In this document: one piece after another, positions 60,908-64,000 of the stretch
Numbering within the stretch: position 1 is the first letter of the stretch
Layout of the letters: each line of letters opens with the position of its first letter
Source of the DNA: Oscillospiraceae bacterium
GTDB lineage: Bacteria; Bacillota; Clostridia; Oscillospirales; Oscillospiraceae
Reading direction: 5' to 3'
Assembly: GCA_015067995.1 (NCBI GenBank)
Contig: SVLJ01000005.1
Coordinates: 1 to 64,000 of the forward strand
Length of the DNA stretch: 64,000 bases
Made by a program: the position numbers and the translations under genes
The notes under the pieces: generated by a model
The model's input: the letters and a program-made list of their open reading frames with translations, nothing else
Databases searched by the model: none
Told to the model about the DNA's origin: nothing

Positions 60908-62257
60908 TCAGAAGGTCAGCCATGCGCCGCGTCCCTCGTCATAGACCACAGCCTGCTTGTCCATGCACAGGGCGTCGATCTGGGCCAGATATTCCGGGAT
61001 GGTGGGATAGTCCTGACGCCCCTCCGACAGAATGCGCTTGGCTTCGGCACCCTCGTTCTCCAGCAGACGTACCAGAATGGCAGCCTGCACCTTGGCACTG
61101 CCCACGCAGGCAGTCACAGGGTCGGTGATGTAATAGTCCTTGGAGTGGTCGGGGCCGGTGGCACCACCGATCTCAGGATGCAGGGCGGGCATGACGCAGG
61201 ACACATCGCCCATGTCGGTGCAGCCGGTGCCCCAGGTGTTGCTGAATTTCACCTGCTCTTCGCCTAGCACTTCCACACCCACCTGACGGACCAGTTCCTT
61301 CAGATTGGGGTCATGCATGAGGGGAGCATAACCGTGGTGATCCCACAGGTGCACCTGTGCGCCCATAGCGGCGGCACCGCCGGCAAAGGCGCGGTTGACC
61401 TTGAGATTCTCACGTGCTATAGCCTCCATGGAGGAGGCGCGGAGGTAGCTCTCTGTCACCACGCGGTCGGGGATGGCATTGACGGCATCACCACCCTTGG
61501 TGATGATGGGATGGAAACGGATGTGGTCAGCGTCGGGGAAGGTCTCGCGGACGCAGTTGGCTGCCTGCATACCGCAGTTGGCGGCGTACAGGGCGTTGAC
61601 ACCGCGATGGGGAGAGCCGCCGGCATGAGAGCTGACGCCCATGAAGGTAGCCTCCTTGATGACGCAGCCGTTGCTGCCGGCGTTGCAGTGCAGGCCGGGA
61701 GAATTGGTTGTGTGAATTATGATGGCGATATCCACATTGTCCAGCACACCGCGGGCCATGAATTCCTGCTTGCCGCCAAAGTAGCGGATGACCCCCTGTT
61801 CCTTCAGCTGCTTGCGGAAGCCCAGCTCGATGAGTTCCTCGGCGGGAACGGCGATGAGACGGACGAAGCCGGAGAGGTTGTCCAGTGCGCCGGGTGCTTT
61901 CAGAGCGGCGGCAACACCCAGCAGAGCGGCACTCTGGCAGTGATGGCCGCAGGCATGGACAGCGCCGGTTTCCGGATCGCACTCGGGATGGGTCGGAACG
62001 ATGAGAGAGTCCAGTTCGCCGAACACGGCGATGCGGGGGCCGGGACGGCCGGTGTCAATATCCATCCAGAAACCGGGGATATTGCCTGCCTCGGTAACGG
62101 TGTATCCCAGCTCTTCATACCTGGCCTTCAGATAGGCGTGGGTCTTCCACTCCTTATAACCGGACTCGGGATTCTTCCAGATATGCCGTTCGGCGGCCAG
62201 AATGGTATCCTGATAGGCTTCCACAGCCTGCAGGACAGTATCAAGCGATGTCTTCAT
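60908..62257 (-). CDS. M20-family amidohydrolase
   Basis: A 449-residue M20D-like amidohydrolase. Metal ligand regions are visible: HACGHHCQSAALLG (about 97-110), the acid pair in PAEELIELG, and the late GTGCTDMGDVSCVMPA. The lid domain lies between. Such enzymes act on aminobenzoyl-glutamate, N-acyl amino acids or peptides. ATG 62257 is preceded by GAGGAGG. It lies 50 nt before kdd on the same strand. Confidence 0.88.
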   Translation of the reverse strand: MKTSLDTVLQAVEAYQDTILAAERHIWKNPESGYKEWKTHAYLKARYEELGYTVTEAGNIPGFWMDIDTGRPGPRIAVFGELDSLIVPTHPECDPETGAVHACGHHCQSAALLGVAAALKAPGALDNLSGFVRLIAVPAEELIELGFRKQLKEQGVIRYFGGKQEFMARGVLDNVDIAIIIHTTNSPGLHCNAGSNGCVIKEATFMGVSSHAGGSPHRGVNALYAANCGMQAANCVRETFPDADHIRFHPIITKGGDAVNAIPDRVVTESYLRASSMEAIARENLKVNRAFAGGAAAMGAQVHLWDHHGYAPLMHDPNLKELVRQVGVEVLGEEQVKFSNTWGTGCTDMGDVSCVMPALHPEIGGATGPDHSKDYYITDPVTACVGSAKVQAAILVRLLENEGAEAKRILSEGRQDYPTIPEYLAQIDALCMDKQAVVYDEGRGAWLTF

Positions 62258-62390
62258 GTAGTACCTCCTCACACAATGATCAGCTTGCTCCGGGAATGTT
62301 TATCTCCTGCAGAGATCAAGACTTATTCTGATACCTCCACAGTAAAGAAGCAGTGACAGGCAGGGTCTCCCACTCGCTTTCGGCTCTTCA

Positions 62391-63839
62391 TTATCCGTCT
62401 TTTCGGGCCAGAACTGCCAGCAGCAGATCCCAGAAGGGCTGGACCTCGTCAACATACAGGGTCTCCGCAGGCGTATGGAAATCCGTAGCTGTCGGCTGTA
62501 TAGCAACGGCGTCCATGTCCGGAATGCGACCCAGGATCACATTGACTTCAATACTGGCATGCTCGTGCAGGCCGCGGATCTCGCTTCCGAAGAGCCGCCT
62601 GTGCTCCTGAGCAAACCGGGACTGCATCACGCAATTCCCGCCGATGGGCCAAGCAGGATATTCGTGTTCCAGGGTGGATGCGAAGCCAAGCATACGCACC
62701 AGCTCTTCCATGCGGCGATGCCACAGGAGGCCGACGGAATCCTCCACGCTGCGGACAACATACTTTCCGGTAAACATTCCGTCCACCAGAGAAATGGCGG
62801 AAAATGTAACGGATGTAATGATGATATCGAGATCCTCCGCGTCGCTCTTCCGGACGCCGGTATGTATCAGGAACATGACCCGGATGATATTCACCGAATC
62901 CTCCGGCGAAAGCGCGGCCTTGTCTCCGTCCTGTACGCATGCCGCAAATTCCAGATTGGGATCGGTCACTTTATACCGTTCTTTGATCACGCGGAACTGC
63001 GCTTCCAGCAAAGACGCAGCCCGTTCGGCATCTGCGGCAGGAATCCGGATACAAGCCTCGCAGGAGCCATGGATGGCGGGGCCGTCTGCGGTGATCTCCG
63101 CCAACGCCACCGGAATTTCCTGACTGAGAAGGAACAGCAGTTCGCCCATTGCATTGATGCAGCAGGCTCGGTTTTTGTGGGCCAGAATGCCCGCGTGTCC
63201 TCCGAGACCGCCCTGGATGCTCAGGTGCAGCAGTGCGGTATCATCCGCAGTCTGGCACGCATACTGCTTTTCGAAACGCACGATCCTTCCGCCGGCTGCG
63301 CTGAGGCACATCTCGTGGGTGCTGCCGGCATCAAGGTTGACCATGCGTCTGGAGCGGATCAGCCCCATGTCAAAGTTCCGGATACCCACAAGACCCACTT
63401 CCTCCTGCACGGTACAAAGAAGCTCCAGTTCCGGATGGGGAATGGTGGGATCATCCGCGATGGCAAGCATGGTCGCGACGGCAACGCCGTCATCGGCGCC
63501 CAGGGTGGTTCCTTTTGCCTTCAGTTTGTTTCCCTCAAGGCACAGCTCCAACGGGTCTGTCAGCGGATCGACAGTGGCGGTGTCATCTCTTGCGCCCACC
63601 ATATCCATGTGCCCCTGCAGAAGGATCGGCGGTTCGTTTTCATATCCTTCCGTCGCCGGGACCCGGATCAGGATATTGCCCATCTCATCCCGTACGCAGG
63701 CCAGTCCCCGCTCCTTTGCGAAGCTCTCCAGAAACAGCGAAATCTGTTCTTCATGCCCCATCACGTGAGGGATGCGGCAGATTTCTTCAAACCATTTGAA
63801 AAAGCCTTCCGGCTTCAGTCCTTTCAAAGAGTCGCCCAT
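62391..63839 (-). CDS. pepD: Aminoacyl-histidine dipeptidase
   Basis: A 482-residue M20 dipeptidase of the PepD type (beta-Ala-His dipeptidase). LLQGHMDMVGA gives the first metal-binding His-Asp, TTLGADDGVAVA the bridging Asp, and LCTVQEEVGLVG the Glu-Glu pair. The lid domain carries IQGGLGGHAG. It cleaves Xaa-His and other dipeptides. The gene set (M20, PepD, C45-like) implies growth on peptides. Confidence 0.93.
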   Translation of the reverse strand: MGDSLKGLKPEGFFKWFEEICRIPHVMGHEEQISLFLESFAKERGLACVRDEMGNILIRVPATEGYENEPPILLQGHMDMVGARDDTATVDPLTDPLELCLEGNKLKAKGTTLGADDGVAVATMLAIADDPTIPHPELELLCTVQEEVGLVGIRNFDMGLIRSRRMVNLDAGSTHEMCLSAAGGRIVRFEKQYACQTADDTALLHLSIQGGLGGHAGILAHKNRACCINAMGELLFLLSQEIPVALAEITADGPAIHGSCEACIRIPAADAERAASLLEAQFRVIKERYKVTDPNLEFAACVQDGDKAALSPEDSVNIIRVMFLIHTGVRKSDAEDLDIIITSVTFSAISLVDGMFTGKYVVRSVEDSVGLLWHRRMEELVRMLGFASTLEHEYPAWPIGGNCVMQSRFAQEHRRLFGSEIRGLHEHASIEVNVILGRIPDMDAVAIQPTATDFHTPAETLYVDEVQPFWDLLLAVLARKDG

Positions 63840-63851
63840 AATTTTATCCCT

Positions 63852-64000
63852 TTAAATATAGTATTTATCAAATTCATTCTCACAGGGATTTCCGTATGCC
63901 AAATGCATGCAGTTCTCGGTGAGATCCATGATGATGGCAAAATCCGTATCATCCCGCACTGCCACCGGATATTTGGGATCTTCGTGATCGCAGATAGAAT
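63852..64000 (-). CDS. C45-type acyltransferase/peptidase, C-terminal end (runs off window)
   Basis: Only 49 codons are present. FAIIMDLTENCMHLAYGNPCENEFDKYY near the end resembles the C terminus of the C45 family (acyl-CoA:6-aminopenicillanate acyltransferase-like). It is 12 nt upstream of pepD, so probably in one operon with it. The fragment is too short for certainty. Confidence 0.5.
   Translation of the reverse strand, partial: SICDHEDPKYPVAVRDDTDFAIIMDLTENCMHLAYGNPCENEFDKYYI

Overview
Origin. The window looks like a chromosomal piece of an endospore-forming gut Clostridium relative, probably Oscillospiraceae (Flavonifractor/Intestinimonas/Lawsonibacter type). This is an inference from a SpoVAC gene, a lysine-fermentation dehydrogenase (Kdd), Tn4451-type transposon genes, AGGAGG ribosome sites and a GC-rich core broken by an AT-richer island. 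No 16S gene is present.

Layout. (1) 1-4000, minus strand: a redox/sulfur cluster with an SDR start, a membrane 4Fe-4S protein plus ferredoxin, thioredoxin, rhodanese and a CoA-disulfide reductase-rhodanese fusion, and a rhodanese lipoprotein. All four transcription units share a 17-base operator at a fixed 22 nt from the -10 box. (2) 4200-9750: spoVAC, hemW, cstA, a HAD phosphatase and a serine hydrolase. (3) 9800-17978: a nearly complete histidine operon, hisZG-D-C-B-H-A-F-IE-J, in which the two subunits of ATP phosphoribosyltransferase are fused. (4) 18.1-20.3 kb: a flavodoxin-fold reductase, a phosphoglycerate-mutase/GNAT fusion and a 59-aa membrane protein.

(5) 20.4-40.5 kb: a composite mobile island next to tRNA-Ser(GGA). 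It starts with a broken tyrosine integrase, followed by a Tn4451-like mobilizable transposon (TnpV, TnpW, TnpX, an oriT-like region, MobA/MobL relaxase) and an XRE repressor/serine recombinase pair with shared operators. Behind them a single strong promoter drives nine AT-rich genes (30.1-40.5 kb). The core of that operon is a VWA protein, a PP2C phosphatase and a Ser/Thr kinase, the arrangement known as the TerY-P triad. Around it are five zinc-ribbon proteins, all with membrane segments, and one large secreted protein. A short motif, F-x-x-[LM]-[GD]-x-[LI], recurs seven times in the kinase tail and two of the zinc-ribbon proteins, suggesting a shared docking or phosphorylation site. This operon is the best candidate for an undescribed system, possibly stress sensing or phage defence.

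(6) 40.6-45 kb: ornithine-cyclodeaminase-like, MmgE/PrpD and HAD genes opposite a LysR regulator. (7) 45.4-54.5 kb: a rhamnose-like catabolic operon (rhamnulokinase, SDR, PHP protein, MDR dehydrogenase, ASRT-domain protein, M24 peptidase, broken creatininase, mutarotase, cupin, acetyltransferase) opposite an AraC regulator; no isomerase or aldolase gene is present in it. (8) 54.6-59.8 kb: a genomic scar of transposase fragments, broken E1, lipoamide dehydrogenase and MBL-fold genes, and a decayed second copy of the araC gene, around one intact DUF4910/M28-type gene. (9) 59.8-64 kb: kdd, an M20 amidohydrolase, an aminoacyl-histidine dipeptidase and the end of a C45-like acyltransferase, pointing to peptide and amino-acid use.
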